Notes under the pieces: model-generated
What the model was told of the DNA's origin: nothing
Database searches by the model: none
What the model saw: the letters and a program-made list of their open reading frames with translations, nothing else
Assembly (NCBI GenBank): GCA_963677815.1
Contig: OY782499.1
Span: forward strand, 2,356,001-2,420,000
Source: JAEKNW01 sp963677815
GTDB taxonomy: Bacteria > Cloacimonadota > Cloacimonadia > Cloacimonadales > JAFGVF01
Reading direction: 5' to 3'
DNA length: 64,000 bases
Position numbers and translations under genes: made by a program
Shown here: piece after piece, positions 8,481-16,142 of the stretch
Layout of the letters: every line of letters begins with the position of its first letter
Numbering within the stretch: the first letter of the stretch is position 1

Positions 8481-9668
8481 ATGTTCAAACAAATGAAAAC
8501 CGATTTACAAAAGTTATTTGTTGAATTAAAGGAACAAGGTTTATATAAAGAAGAGAGAATAATTGCATCTCCTCAAGGTGGAAGCATTAAACTTCAAAAT
8601 GGACAAGAAGTATTAAACTTTTGTGCAAATAATTATCTAGGTTTAGCAAATCATCCTGAAGTTGTTAAAGCTTCTCAAGAAGTTATGGACCAACGTGGTT
8701 ATGGTTTATCTTCAGTTAGATTTATTTGTGGAACTCAAGATATTCATAAAGAACTTGAAGCTAAAGTTTCTGAGTTTTTAGGAACAGAAGATACTATTCT
8801 TTATGTTGCAGCTTTTGATGCAAACGGTGGAATTTTTGAACCACTTCTTGATGAATCATGTGCTATTATCTCTGACGAATTAAACCATGCCTCAATTATT
8901 GATGGTGTAAGACTTTGTAAAGCTCAAAGATATAGATACAAACACTCTAATATGGAAGAGTTAGAAGCTAGATTAATAGAAGCTAAAGATGCTAAATACA
9001 GATTAATCTGTACAGATGGTGTTTTCTCTATGGATGGAGACATTGCTAAATTAAAAGAAATTTGTGATTTAGCAGATAAGTATGATTCTTTAGTAATGGT
9101 TGATGATTCACATGCTACTGGCTACATTGGTAAAGGCGGTAGAGGAACTCATTACGCTTGTGGTGTTGAAGGTAGAGTTGATATCATCACAACAACCTTT
9201 GGTAAAGCCTTAGGTGGTGCTAATGGTGGTTGTACTTCAGGTAGAAAAGAAATTATTGACTTATTAAGACAAAGATCACGTCCTTATCTCTTCTCAAACA
9301 CTGTAAGCCCTTCAGTTGTTGGTGGAACTCTTAAAGTTATTGAATTACTTGAAAAAGACCCTTCTATCATTCAAAAAACATGGGATAATGCCAATTATTT
9401 CAGAAACAAAATGATTGAAGCTGGTTTTGATATTGTTAAAGGTGATACAGCTATTGTCCCTGTTATGCTTTATGATGCACCTAAAGCTGTTGAAATGGCA
9501 AACAGACTCTTAGCTAAAGGTATTTATGTTATTGGATTTGTATATCCTGTTGTACCTAAAGGCAAAGCTAGAATCAGAGTTCAATTATCAGCTGCTCATA
9601 GTCAAGAGATGCTTGATAAAGCAATCAATGCTTTCATTGAAATTGGCAAAGAAATGGAAATAATCTAA
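8481..9668 (+). CDS. kbl: Glycine C-acetyltransferase (2-amino-3-ketobutyrate CoA ligase)
   Basis: PLP-dependent alpha-oxoamine synthase, 395 residues, converting 2-amino-3-ketobutyrate plus CoA to glycine plus acetyl-CoA in threonine breakdown. Visible motifs: NFCANNYLGLANHPEV, the substrate segment GTQDIHKELE, DDSHATGYIGKGGRG, and the Schiff-base lysine in TTTFGKALGGANGG. The C-terminal IRVQLSAAHSQE is typical of Kbl rather than BioF or HemA. RBS GTGGAGGAAG is clear. It follows pdxJ by 22 bp and ends at a strong terminator. No threonine dehydrogenase gene is present in the window. Confidence 0.93.
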   Translation: MFKQMKTDLQKLFVELKEQGLYKEERIIASPQGGSIKLQNGQEVLNFCANNYLGLANHPEVVKASQEVMDQRGYGLSSVRFICGTQDIHKELEAKVSEFLGTEDTILYVAAFDANGGIFEPLLDESCAIISDELNHASIIDGVRLCKAQRYRYKHSNMEELEARLIEAKDAKYRLICTDGVFSMDGDIAKLKEICDLADKYDSLVMVDDSHATGYIGKGGRGTHYACGVEGRVDIITTTFGKALGGANGGCTSGRKEIIDLLRQRSRPYLFSNTVSPSVVGGTLKVIELLEKDPSIIQKTWDNANYFRNKMIEAGFDIVKGDTAIVPVMLYDAPKAVEMANRLLAKGIYVIGFVYPVVPKGKARIRVQLSAAHSQEMLDKAINAFIEIGKEMEII

Positions 9669-9680
9669 TAAAATAAATTA

Positions 9681-9712
9681 TGGCTGAGGTTCATTACCTC
9701 AGCCATTTTTTT
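9681..9712 (+). terminator. Rho-independent terminator after kbl
   Basis: A 10-bp stem TGGCTGAGGT/ACCTCAGCCA with a five-base loop followed by seven T. It lies 12 bp after the kbl stop and just ahead of rsmI, so rsmI needs its own promoter or read-through. Confidence 0.92.
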
Positions 9713-9721
9713 CAGGAAATT

Positions 9722-10543
9722 ATGTTATATATTGTACCTACACCTATCGGCAACTTAGAAGATATTACACTTAGAGCATTAAAAATATTGAAAGAAGCTG
9801 ATTTAATAGCATGTGAAGATACCAGAACATCTATGAAATTACTGCAACATTATGATATAAAAACACCGACTGTTTCATATCATAAGTTCAATGAAAAACA
9901 AAGGTCTCAAGAGCTTATTATCAGATTAAAAGAAGGCAAAAATATTGCAGTCATATCAGATGCAGGTTCACCAGGGATTTCAGACCCAAGCTCTTATATT
10001 ATTAAACAAGCAATTGAGGATGATATTGAAATTGATGTCCTGCCTGGAGCAAGTGCTACTATTCCTGCCTTAGTAATATCAGGACTTAATACTGATTCAT
10101 TTACCTTCTTAGGATTTCTTCCTGATAAAAAGAAGGATAAAGACTTATTATTTGCTGAAGTGGCTAGTTATTCATCAACCCTAATTTTCTATGTATCTCC
10201 CCACAGTTTAGAAAAAACTCTCCATGAGTTTAAAGACAAGCTAGGTGATAGGAACTTGGCTATAGTAAGAGAAATCAGCAAGTTATACCAGACTGTTTAT
10301 AGGGGAAAAATATCTTACTTTATAGATAACTTTGAAGATATAACCTTAAAAGGTGAATTTGTTGTTGTAATTGAAGGCTATGCAAAAGAAGACTTAAGTG
10401 ATGAGGAAATACTCAAAAAAGCTAAATATCTATTTGCTCAAGGCAAATCAGTGAGTCAGATTGCTAAAGAAATGAGTAAAGAATATGACTTAAAAAAAAA
10501 CCAGCTTTATCAATTCTTGTTAGAAAATAATCTAGAACAATAA
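9722..10543 (+). CDS. rsmI: 16S rRNA (cytidine1402-2'-O)-methyltransferase RsmI
   Basis: RsmI 2'-O-methylates C1402 of 16S rRNA in the P site, using SAM. The 273-residue protein has every family block: LYIVPTPIGNLEDITLRAL at the N-terminus, CEDTRTS, ISDAGSPGISDP, and LPGASATIPAL, plus the C-terminal helical region. A longer reading frame from 9680 would begin inside the kbl terminator stem; the ATG at 9722, preceded by CAGGAAATT, gives the canonical N-terminus and is the start chosen here. It appears monocistronic. Confidence 0.96.
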   Translation: MLYIVPTPIGNLEDITLRALKILKEADLIACEDTRTSMKLLQHYDIKTPTVSYHKFNEKQRSQELIIRLKEGKNIAVISDAGSPGISDPSSYIIKQAIEDDIEIDVLPGASATIPALVISGLNTDSFTFLGFLPDKKKDKDLLFAEVASYSSTLIFYVSPHSLEKTLHEFKDKLGDRNLAIVREISKLYQTVYRGKISYFIDNFEDITLKGEFVVVIEGYAKEDLSDEEILKKAKYLFAQGKSVSQIAKEMSKEYDLKKNQLYQFLLENNLEQ

Positions 10544-10881
10544 AACTGGTTAATATTTATAATATTTTGGTTCTCTCAAGTAGAGTGGTTTGTTTCTATA
10601 TCATGTAATTTGCTTTTACAGAAAGGAGGGATTAACAGCCTTATAAAATCAACATATTATCGCCCCTCCAGGGCTAAGATAATTATTGGTTTCATATATA
10701 CAGGGTCTAACGAACCCTGCCTTTTAGATAAACATCCCTTCGGGATTCAGGCTGTTGACAAACCACTTATATTTAAGCCCAAATAATGCAATAGATCTTT
10801 GATAATAGCAATATATTCTTTTAATCTTCTACAACAACATTTACATATTATCCTCTCTATTTTGAAAAAAGCAATATTTTA
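10544..10881. other. Repeat-filled spacer left of the family A element
   Basis: No gene. Positions 10664-10725 hold a repeat with CGCCCCTCCAGGGCT and ACAGGGTC...GACCCTGCC-like halves, the uninterrupted relative of the repeat split by the element at 1776. A single left end of a family B element (CCCAAATAATGCAATAGA) starts at 10778. Positions 10834-10881 are a 48-bp segment repeated directly at 11516-11563. Confidence 0.6.
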
Positions 10882-11515
10882 GGCTCAAGTTCAAGTCTGG
10901 TGGAAATTATGTTGCATTATTTTGCACTAGATATTGTATTACAGTAGTTTACGGATTATAAGTTACTATTAATAGTATTATTTTAGCAGAATAAGACATA
11001 ATCCTGAAAGGATAGGTCTTATATCCCTAAAGGGGATTAATAGTTTAGCCCAGGGTAAAATCCTGAAGGGATTGCAACCCTGGGTAATGATGTATATAAA
11101 AAGCCTAACCCTGTAAGGGTTTAACCCAGATAGTGTAGTAGAGCTTTAATGAAGAGTGCAGATTATTCTAGCAAAATAGCTTACATAATTTTGACGCATA
11201 TAATTAATATATTCGGAGAAATTATGAAAGTTACTTTTGCAGAATAATATAGTGCTATTCACAAAGGTCTACTGCATTATTTGGGTTTAATAAAAACATA
11301 TATACCAATGATTTAATATTATAATTAGTTACCATTATATTAAACCCTTACAGGGTTAGGTCGTAATTTTGGATATTGTTCCTGGGGTGACGATCCTCAT
11401 AGGATCTTACCCCAGGCTAAATTATTAATCCCTTTCAGGGATACTTTGGATAATCACACTAATGATAAAATTTTATATTTTATTAATTTTTTTCCACCAG
11501 ACTTGAACTTGAGCC
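10882..11515. mobile_element. Family A MITE-like element, copy 2, with nested insertion
   Basis: Reverse-oriented relative of the element at 1776-2243, with perfect 25-bp terminal inverted repeats (ends GGCTCAAGTTCAAGTCTGG and complement). The interior is the same palindrome chain but is split by a family B element at 11125-11285. Removing that 161-bp insert and one copy of its 5-bp target duplication leaves exactly 468 bp, the size of copy 1. Flanks are a 48-bp direct repeat (10834-10881, 11516-11563) that abuts both ends. No transposase is encoded, so mobilisation would be in trans. Confidence 0.88.
11125..11285. mobile_element. Family B MITE-like element, 161-bp copy inside family A
   Basis: Ends CCCAGATAGTGTAGTAGA and complement-like TCTACTGCATTATTTGGG; flanking 5-bp duplication TTTAA (11120-11124, 11286-11290). 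The empty site is preserved in family A copy 1, which proves the insertion boundary. The interior shares CTTACATAATT...ATATTCGGAGAAATTATG and ATAATATAGTGCTATTCACAAAG with the copies at 30464 and 44885. Confidence 0.88.
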
Positions 11516-11584
11516 ACAACATTTACATATTATCCTCTCTATTTTGAAAAAAGCAATATTTTACTATATCTCTGGAAAAGCAAC

Positions 11585-12784
11585 TTAACTCAATTTCTTA
11601 ATTTCTCCAGCCTTTTTAAGACCATATTTAGCAGATGATGGACCAGCTAACATAATTAGGAAAGTTGTTGCTACCATGATTGACACTAATTGTCCAGCTT
11701 CAGTTTGATAACCTGCATTTATCAGATAATGTGCTGTTGCCAAAGTAAGACCAATTGCTACACCCGCCTGTGATAATAAGGTAAAGCCTAGATACCTAGT
11801 AGTTAGTTTAGGTGCTTTAGATATTTTACAACCTAAAAATGCTCCAGACCATTTGCCTAGACTTCTAGTAAGAATATAAATTCCTATCATCACCCAGTTA
11901 GCATAAATCATGTGAAAATCAAGCTTTGTACCAATCAAGACAAAGAAAATTACATATATAGGAGGTGACCAGGTAGAGAGCGAAGCGTTCATTTTCCTAG
12001 ATAATAGACTTCCTCTATTAACAAGAACAATTCCTACGCACATATTTAGTAAAATCGGAGATATTTCTAAGCCAATAGCTATTGAACAGTTTAAAAAGAG
12101 CATTCCTAAAGCAAATAATAGCATTATTAAATTATCATGAATTTTCTTAACTATCCAGACAATGAAGAAGCCAGAAGCTACACCTATTGATATAGCTAAA
12201 ATTAACTCAATACCTGCTTTTATAAGAGCCTGCGATACTGTAATTTCATGTGATCCCAAAAGAATAATTGCTACAGGTATTGCTACTGAATATATCAATA
12301 GGGCATAAATATCATCTAATCCCATAACCGCATAAAGTGTCTTTGTTAAATTTCCAGATGCCTTGTACTGATTTATAACATCAGTAGTTCCAGCTGGTGC
12401 AGTAGCAGATGCTAAAGCACCATAAATAATTCCTAAAGAGATGTTGTGAGTAACTAAATATACAATTGAACCAACGACTAAAAATGTCATTGTGGCTTCA
12501 AAAATAACTATAACAATAATACCAGAGCCTAACTTTTTCAAATCCTTAAGTTTTAATTCAGTTCCTATACCAAAACCTAAAAGAGAAAGAGTAATTGAAT
12601 TAATCAAATCAAAAGTATCATATTCTACATCTAAACCAAAGAGATATATTGCTTGTCCAATAACAGCACCAGCAAAAATATAACCTAGAACCATAGGGGC
12701 ATGAAAGAGAGATACCCCTTTTGCCATTAAAATAGACATTAGAATAGAAACACCTAAAAACCCTAAAAAAAGATATTGTTCCAT
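11585..12784 (-). CDS. Cation:proton antiporter, paralogue 2
   Basis: A 399-residue polytopic membrane protein with about 11-12 hydrophobic segments of the monovalent cation:proton antiporter (Na_H_Exchanger) type, without a soluble regulatory tail. The central ASATAPAGTTDVINQYKASGNLTKTLYAVMGLDDIYALL carries the conserved acidic pair of the unwound helix region. It is closely similar along its whole length to the neighbour at 13130-14365, so the two arose by tandem duplication. It starts four bases after the PII-like gene with no strong RBS, suggesting translational coupling. The transported ion (Na+, K+ or Li+) cannot be read from sequence. Last gene of the EIIA-antiporter-PII-antiporter operon. 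Confidence 0.85.
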   Translation of the reverse strand: MEQYLFLGFLGVSILMSILMAKGVSLFHAPMVLGYIFAGAVIGQAIYLFGLDVEYDTFDLINSITLSLLGFGIGTELKLKDLKKLGSGIIVIVIFEATMTFLVVGSIVYLVTHNISLGIIYGALASATAPAGTTDVINQYKASGNLTKTLYAVMGLDDIYALLIYSVAIPVAIILLGSHEITVSQALIKAGIELILAISIGVASGFFIVWIVKKIHDNLIMLLFALGMLFLNCSIAIGLEISPILLNMCVGIVLVNRGSLLSRKMNASLSTWSPPIYVIFFVLIGTKLDFHMIYANWVMIGIYILTRSLGKWSGAFLGCKISKAPKLTTRYLGFTLLSQAGVAIGLTLATAHYLINAGYQTEAGQLVSIMVATTFLIMLAGPSSAKYGLKKAGEIKKLS

Positions 12785-12788
12785 AATG

Positions 12789-13106
12789 CTACCCGTAAAT
12801 CTTATGAGATTCGATTAAAATAATCTTCCCTAACTCTTCTCCAATTATGTCAATACCGGCGTGTTTCAATTCTTCAAGAATGAACTCTACTTGTTCTTCA
12901 TCAGCAAAGCCCATTATTACTTTTCCATAATCACGTTGAGTTCCATAAGTGTCTCTAAAAGAAGCAAAGAGAGGGTTATCAAAAATTAATTTATGTCCTG
13001 TTGCCTCACCAGAGAGAACAATTGTATCTTCTACTCCAGCTTCAGCTATTGCCATTAAAACATCTGAGATGTACTTTTCGTAAAATAGTTGAAAAATCAT
13101 GTACAT
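12789..13106 (-). CDS. PII-like signalling protein between two antiporters
   Basis: A 105-residue soluble protein whose length, beta-alpha-beta-beta-alpha-beta pattern and end (GEELGKIILIESHKIYG) resemble PII/GlnK-like ferredoxin-fold proteins. The opening MIFQLFYEKYISDVLMAIAEAG corresponds to the first strand and helix, and the segment GHKLIFDNPLFASFRDTYGT takes the place of the T-loop. Canonical GlnB uridylylation and ATP motifs are not seen, so it is PII-like, not GlnB. PII-like proteins often bind a transporter and control it in response to a nucleotide; here the partners would be the flanking antiporters. RBS AGGAG is five bases before the ATG at 13106. Confidence 0.65.
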   Translation of the reverse strand: MYMIFQLFYEKYISDVLMAIAEAGVEDTIVLSGEATGHKLIFDNPLFASFRDTYGTQRDYGKVIMGFADEEQVEFILEELKHAGIDIIGEELGKIILIESHKIYG

Positions 13107-13129
13107 AGCTACTCCTATATATTTATTAT

Positions 13130-14365
13130 TTATCGTTGTTTTGCTTCACCTGATTTTATTAGACCATACTTAACAAAGTTGGGGGCTATCAGCATAATCA
13201 AAAAAGTTGTTATTGTCATTACGGAAGTTACAAGTTTGGCTTCTTCATCGTAACCAGCAAGCATTAAGTACTTACTAGCTGCAATGGAAAGGCCTATAGC
13301 AACACCTGCTTGAGAAAGTAGGGTAAAACCCAGATACTTTCTGATTTTTATGGGTGCCTTAGAAACAAGAGCTCCTAAATAAGCACCATTATATTTTCCA
13401 AACATAGTAGAAATAATATATATTACTATTAATAACCAGAATTTTTGAATTAACATAATATCTAATCTAGTTCCAATTAAAACGAAGAACCATACATATA
13501 TAGGGGGAGACCATTCAGTCAAGGCCATATTCAACTTTCTAGCTATTAATTTACTACGATTAACTACAATTATTCCTGCAAACATGTTTATTAATATTGG
13601 AGATAACTCTAATTGCTCAGCAATGGCACACATTAATAATATTGATCCTAATGAGAGATAAGTAAGCATGAATTTTTCATGTACTTTCTTGCCAAAATAA
13701 GCTAAGCCATACCCCACTGCTGAACCAATTCCTATAGATAATAGAACTTCAATTAACGAATGGATTAATGCTTGTCCTACACTTAATTGATTAGAGCCTA
13801 GGAGCATAATTGAGATTGGTAAAGTAATAGTGAAAATTAGGAGGGCAAAGATATCATCTAATCCTAGAACTGCATAGAGTGTTGTTACCAGATTACCAGA
13901 AGCCTTATATTGTTTAATAACATCAACTGTACCAGCTGGAGCAGTTGCAGAAGCAAAAGAGCCAAATAACAAACCCAGTGGTATTGATATCTTCCAGCCC
14001 ATTGAGAAATGAAGTAAAAAAGAAATCACAAATGAGACTACAATAAAAGTTAGTGTTGCTTCGAAAAGGGTAATCCAAAATACTGTTTTACCTACTTTTT
14101 TTAGCTCCTTATATTCCAATTCAGTACCAATACCAAAACCAATCAAAGATAAAGTTATGATATTTACAATTTCATAATCATCTACCCTAAATTGCCAAGG
14201 GTTACTTACAGGAATACTTAAATCTAGGACTATACCTACTATAGCACCAGTAATAATATAACCTAAAAGTAATGGAGCTTTAAGAAGAGAGACCCCTCTA
14301 CTTGTTAAGATTGATAGAAGTAGAGATACTGCTAGAAAAAAAAAGATTAATGCTATTTCTGACAT
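13130..14365 (-). CDS. Cation:proton antiporter, paralogue 1
   Basis: A 411-residue Na_H_Exchanger-type membrane protein, about 11-12 transmembrane segments. The core ASATAPAGTVDVIKQYKASGNLVTTLYAVLGLDDIFALL is nearly the same as in the 11585-12784 gene, as are the ends (YLGFTLLSQAGVAIGL and a short basic C-terminus GLIKSGEAKQR). It begins eight bases after the EIIA stop, so the two are very likely co-translated. Paralogues kept side by side may form a heterodimer or serve different ions; the sequence does not decide this. Confidence 0.88.
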   Translation of the reverse strand: MSEIALIFFFLAVSLLLSILTSRGVSLLKAPLLLGYIITGAIVGIVLDLSIPVSNPWQFRVDDYEIVNIITLSLIGFGIGTELEYKELKKVGKTVFWITLFEATLTFIVVSFVISFLLHFSMGWKISIPLGLLFGSFASATAPAGTVDVIKQYKASGNLVTTLYAVLGLDDIFALLIFTITLPISIMLLGSNQLSVGQALIHSLIEVLLSIGIGSAVGYGLAYFGKKVHEKFMLTYLSLGSILLMCAIAEQLELSPILINMFAGIIVVNRSKLIARKLNMALTEWSPPIYVWFFVLIGTRLDIMLIQKFWLLIVIYIISTMFGKYNGAYLGALVSKAPIKIRKYLGFTLLSQAGVAIGLSIAASKYLMLAGYDEEAKLVTSVMTITTFLIMLIAPNFVKYGLIKSGEAKQR

Positions 14366-14373
14366 AATACTAT

Positions 14374-14832
14374 CTACTTAGTTGAAGTAATGATAGAGTA
14401 TATTTCGCATTTATCCTTTGCTTTTAGGAGTTCCTTTTGTACTTGGCTATCTTTTAATCTAAGAACTAATCTTGATAAAAGTCTGATATACTCTTTATCC
14501 TGTTTATCAGAAGCACCAATCATGAAAATAAGTTTTACTGGTTTGTCGTCTAGAGATTCGTATTCAATACCCTTTTTTAATCTTCCAATAGCAATAACAA
14601 AATCTTGGCATTCTGGGATTTTAGCATGAGGAATAGCAATACCCAAACCTATACCTGTACTCATCAAGGATTCTCTTTTGAAAATTGCTTTCTTAAAGGC
14701 AGAAATATTGTTGATATTGCTTGAAGTAGATATTAAATCAATCATTTCATTCAAAGCATCATCTTTATTGTCAGCCTCCAAGTCTTTAATTCTTGTTTCA
14801 TCAATAAAATCACTTATTTGTAGTATTCTCAT
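14374..14832 (-). CDS. PTS EIIA domain protein (fructose/Ntr type)
   Basis: A single-domain, 152-residue EIIA of the PTS_EIIA_2 (mannitol-fructose/nitrogen PTS) family. The phosphorylatable histidine is His69 in GIGLGIAIPHAKIPECQDFV, and the fold is complete through LVLRLKDSQVQKELLKAKD. There are no EIIB/EIIC sugar permease genes nearby; the next genes are antiporters, so a regulatory role on ion transport is more likely than sugar uptake, as known for EIIA-Ntr and potassium transporters. A GTG at 14841 is in frame, but the ATG at 14832 follows the RBS AAAAGGTGG and matches the family start. First gene of the operon. Confidence 0.88.
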   Translation of the reverse strand: MRILQISDFIDETRIKDLEADNKDDALNEMIDLISTSSNINNISAFKKAIFKRESLMSTGIGLGIAIPHAKIPECQDFVIAIGRLKKGIEYESLDDKPVKLIFMIGASDKQDKEYIRLLSRLVLRLKDSQVQKELLKAKDKCEIYSIITSTK

Positions 14833-14860
14833 AAGAACCACCTTTTAAAAAACTTGTGGC

Positions 14861-14889
14861 TATATAATTATTCTTAGTAATTTTGTCAA
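14861..14889 (-). promoter_or_regulatory. Putative sigma70 promoter of the EIIA-antiporter operon
   Basis: Minus strand: TTGACA (14889-14884), a 17-bp spacer, TATATA (14866-14861), 29 bp ahead of the EIIA start. Confidence 0.7.
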
Positions 14890-14952
14890 TAACTAAGATT
14901 TTAATATTAATTTTTAAAACTTATTCCTTGCTTAACATATCTTTAAATCAGC

Positions 14953-15306
14953 TTAAACATAGTCATAGAAGAGGCTTTTAATAGCTCTATATAACTTACT
15001 AATATCAAAATCATACATCATTAGCAAAATAGTAAAAACTACTAAAGCAACAAAAAGAATTACCCATAAGAAATTGGCATAAAGCATGTGAATACTAGCC
15101 CAAAAATGGACTTTTGGAACAGAAACAGAATTACTAGAACTTTTATCAATTTGATCATAAATAACTTGGGATTCAGTACCCCATAATATTTCTTGTTCGG
15201 TATCTTCATCATCAATGTAGGGAATAAATCCCATTTTATTGTACTTTTCTAAGAGATTTTTAGGTATCTTAGTAATTTCTTCTTTGGTTAGCATTCTTTT
15301 TGCCAT
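14953..15306 (-). CDS. Small membrane protein downstream of the S24 regulator
   Basis: A 117-residue protein of no recognised family. Residues 1-65 are polar (KRMLTKEEITKIPKNLLEKYNK..., DDEDTEQEILWGTESQVIYDQ). One long hydrophobic segment at about 75-97 (ANFLWVILFVALVVFTILLM) is followed by a short basic-aromatic tail. It starts 11 bp after the S24 regulator stop, with RBS AGAAGGAGC, so it belongs to that transcript. A single-pass membrane partner whose level is set by the regulator is a reasonable inference; no function is known. Confidence 0.7.
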   Translation of the reverse strand: MAKRMLTKEEITKIPKNLLEKYNKMGFIPYIDDEDTEQEILWGTESQVIYDQIDKSSSNSVSVPKVHFWASIHMLYANFLWVILFVALVVFTILLMMYDFDISKLYRAIKSLFYDYV

Positions 15307-15317
15307 ACAAGCTCCTT

Positions 15318-16028
15318 CTATTCAAATTTCCTATAGAGAAATGTCATTACACCTATCAATGCACAATCAGCATGGTCTTCAGGTTCAACAACTATTGTTT
15401 CAAATCCTTCGTTCAGTGGTATTAATAATAACTGTTGTGTATTCTTGTCAAGTTTCATTTTCTTCAATGTTACTTCTCCATCAAGTCTTACAGCACAAAT
15501 CTTTCCATTACTTTTTTCCCAATCGTTAGATTTTTCAATAAGAATGACGTCACCATTCTTTATTACAGGTTCCATTGAAGACCCATTTACTTTAAGGCAG
15601 AGATAGTTTTCAGCTCTACCATGAATCTGGTCTCTACTAAATTTTACATCGCCATAATCAACCTGTCTGCTTTCAATTGGCATTCCTGCAGAAATTTCAC
15701 CTGAAATAGGAATTGTTATCATTGAATCATCAAAAAACTTCATTTTAGCTTCAATAACTTTATGAATGTGGTTATCTAAAACTTTTTCTAGTTGATCGAT
15801 TTCCTTAACTTTAGAACCTTCAACTACCATGTTTCCTTTACCTGTAATTAACCAATGAAGATTAATTCCGTAGAGATTGCAGAGTTTATTCATGGTATCA
15901 ATGGAAGGTTTTATCTTACCAGATTCCATTTGGGAGAGAGCAGAAGCCTTCAGATCAAGTCTTGAGGCAAGTTCTATCTGCTTGATATTACGGGTTTTTC
16001 TTATTTCTTTAATTCTAGCACCAATCAT
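15318..16028 (-). CDS. XRE-HTH / S24 (LexA-like) transcriptional regulator
   Basis: A 236-residue repressor of the LexA/CI type. Residues 5-60 form an XRE helix-turn-helix (RKTRNIKQIELASRLDLKAS then LSQMESGKIKPS). A linker follows, then a peptidase S24 domain: Ala114-Gly115 cleavage-type site in ISAGMP, catalytic Ser151 in KVNGSSMEP, and catalytic Lys189 in EVTLKKM. All parts needed for self-cleavage are present, as in phage CI-like proteins and stress regulators such as HdiR. It may be a host stress regulator rather than a phage relic, since no phage genes adjoin it. Its own promoter contains a likely operator. Confidence 0.9.
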   Translation of the reverse strand: MIGARIKEIRKTRNIKQIELASRLDLKASALSQMESGKIKPSIDTMNKLCNLYGINLHWLITGKGNMVVEGSKVKEIDQLEKVLDNHIHKVIEAKMKFFDDSMITIPISGEISAGMPIESRQVDYGDVKFSRDQIHGRAENYLCLKVNGSSMEPVIKNGDVILIEKSNDWEKSNGKICAVRLDGEVTLKKMKLDKNTQQLLLIPLNEGFETIVVEPEDHADCALIGVMTFLYRKFE

Positions 16029-16040
16029 TTAAAGAGCTCC

Positions 16041-16086
16041 TAATCATTTTTAGAGTTAGATTAAGTAATGATTAATATTTTGTCAA
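16041..16086 (-). promoter_or_regulatory. Promoter and likely autoregulatory operator of the S24 regulator
   Basis: Minus strand -35 TTGACA (16086-16081), a 17-bp spacer and -10 TAATCT (16063-16058). A perfect 8-bp inverted repeat AATGATTA/TAATCATT has one arm in the spacer (16067-16074) and the other just downstream (16041-16048), as expected for self-repression. The RBS AGGAGC comes next. Confidence 0.65.
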
Positions 16087-16142
16087 GGCTTAATTTATAC
16101 TTATAGAATATTATGACTAAAGTTTCTAATAATATGACTTCT

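Noticed and set aside
15318..16028. S24 regulator as a prophage repressor
   Set aside because: It looks like CI, but its neighbours are host genes and no phage genes occur within 36 kb on this side.
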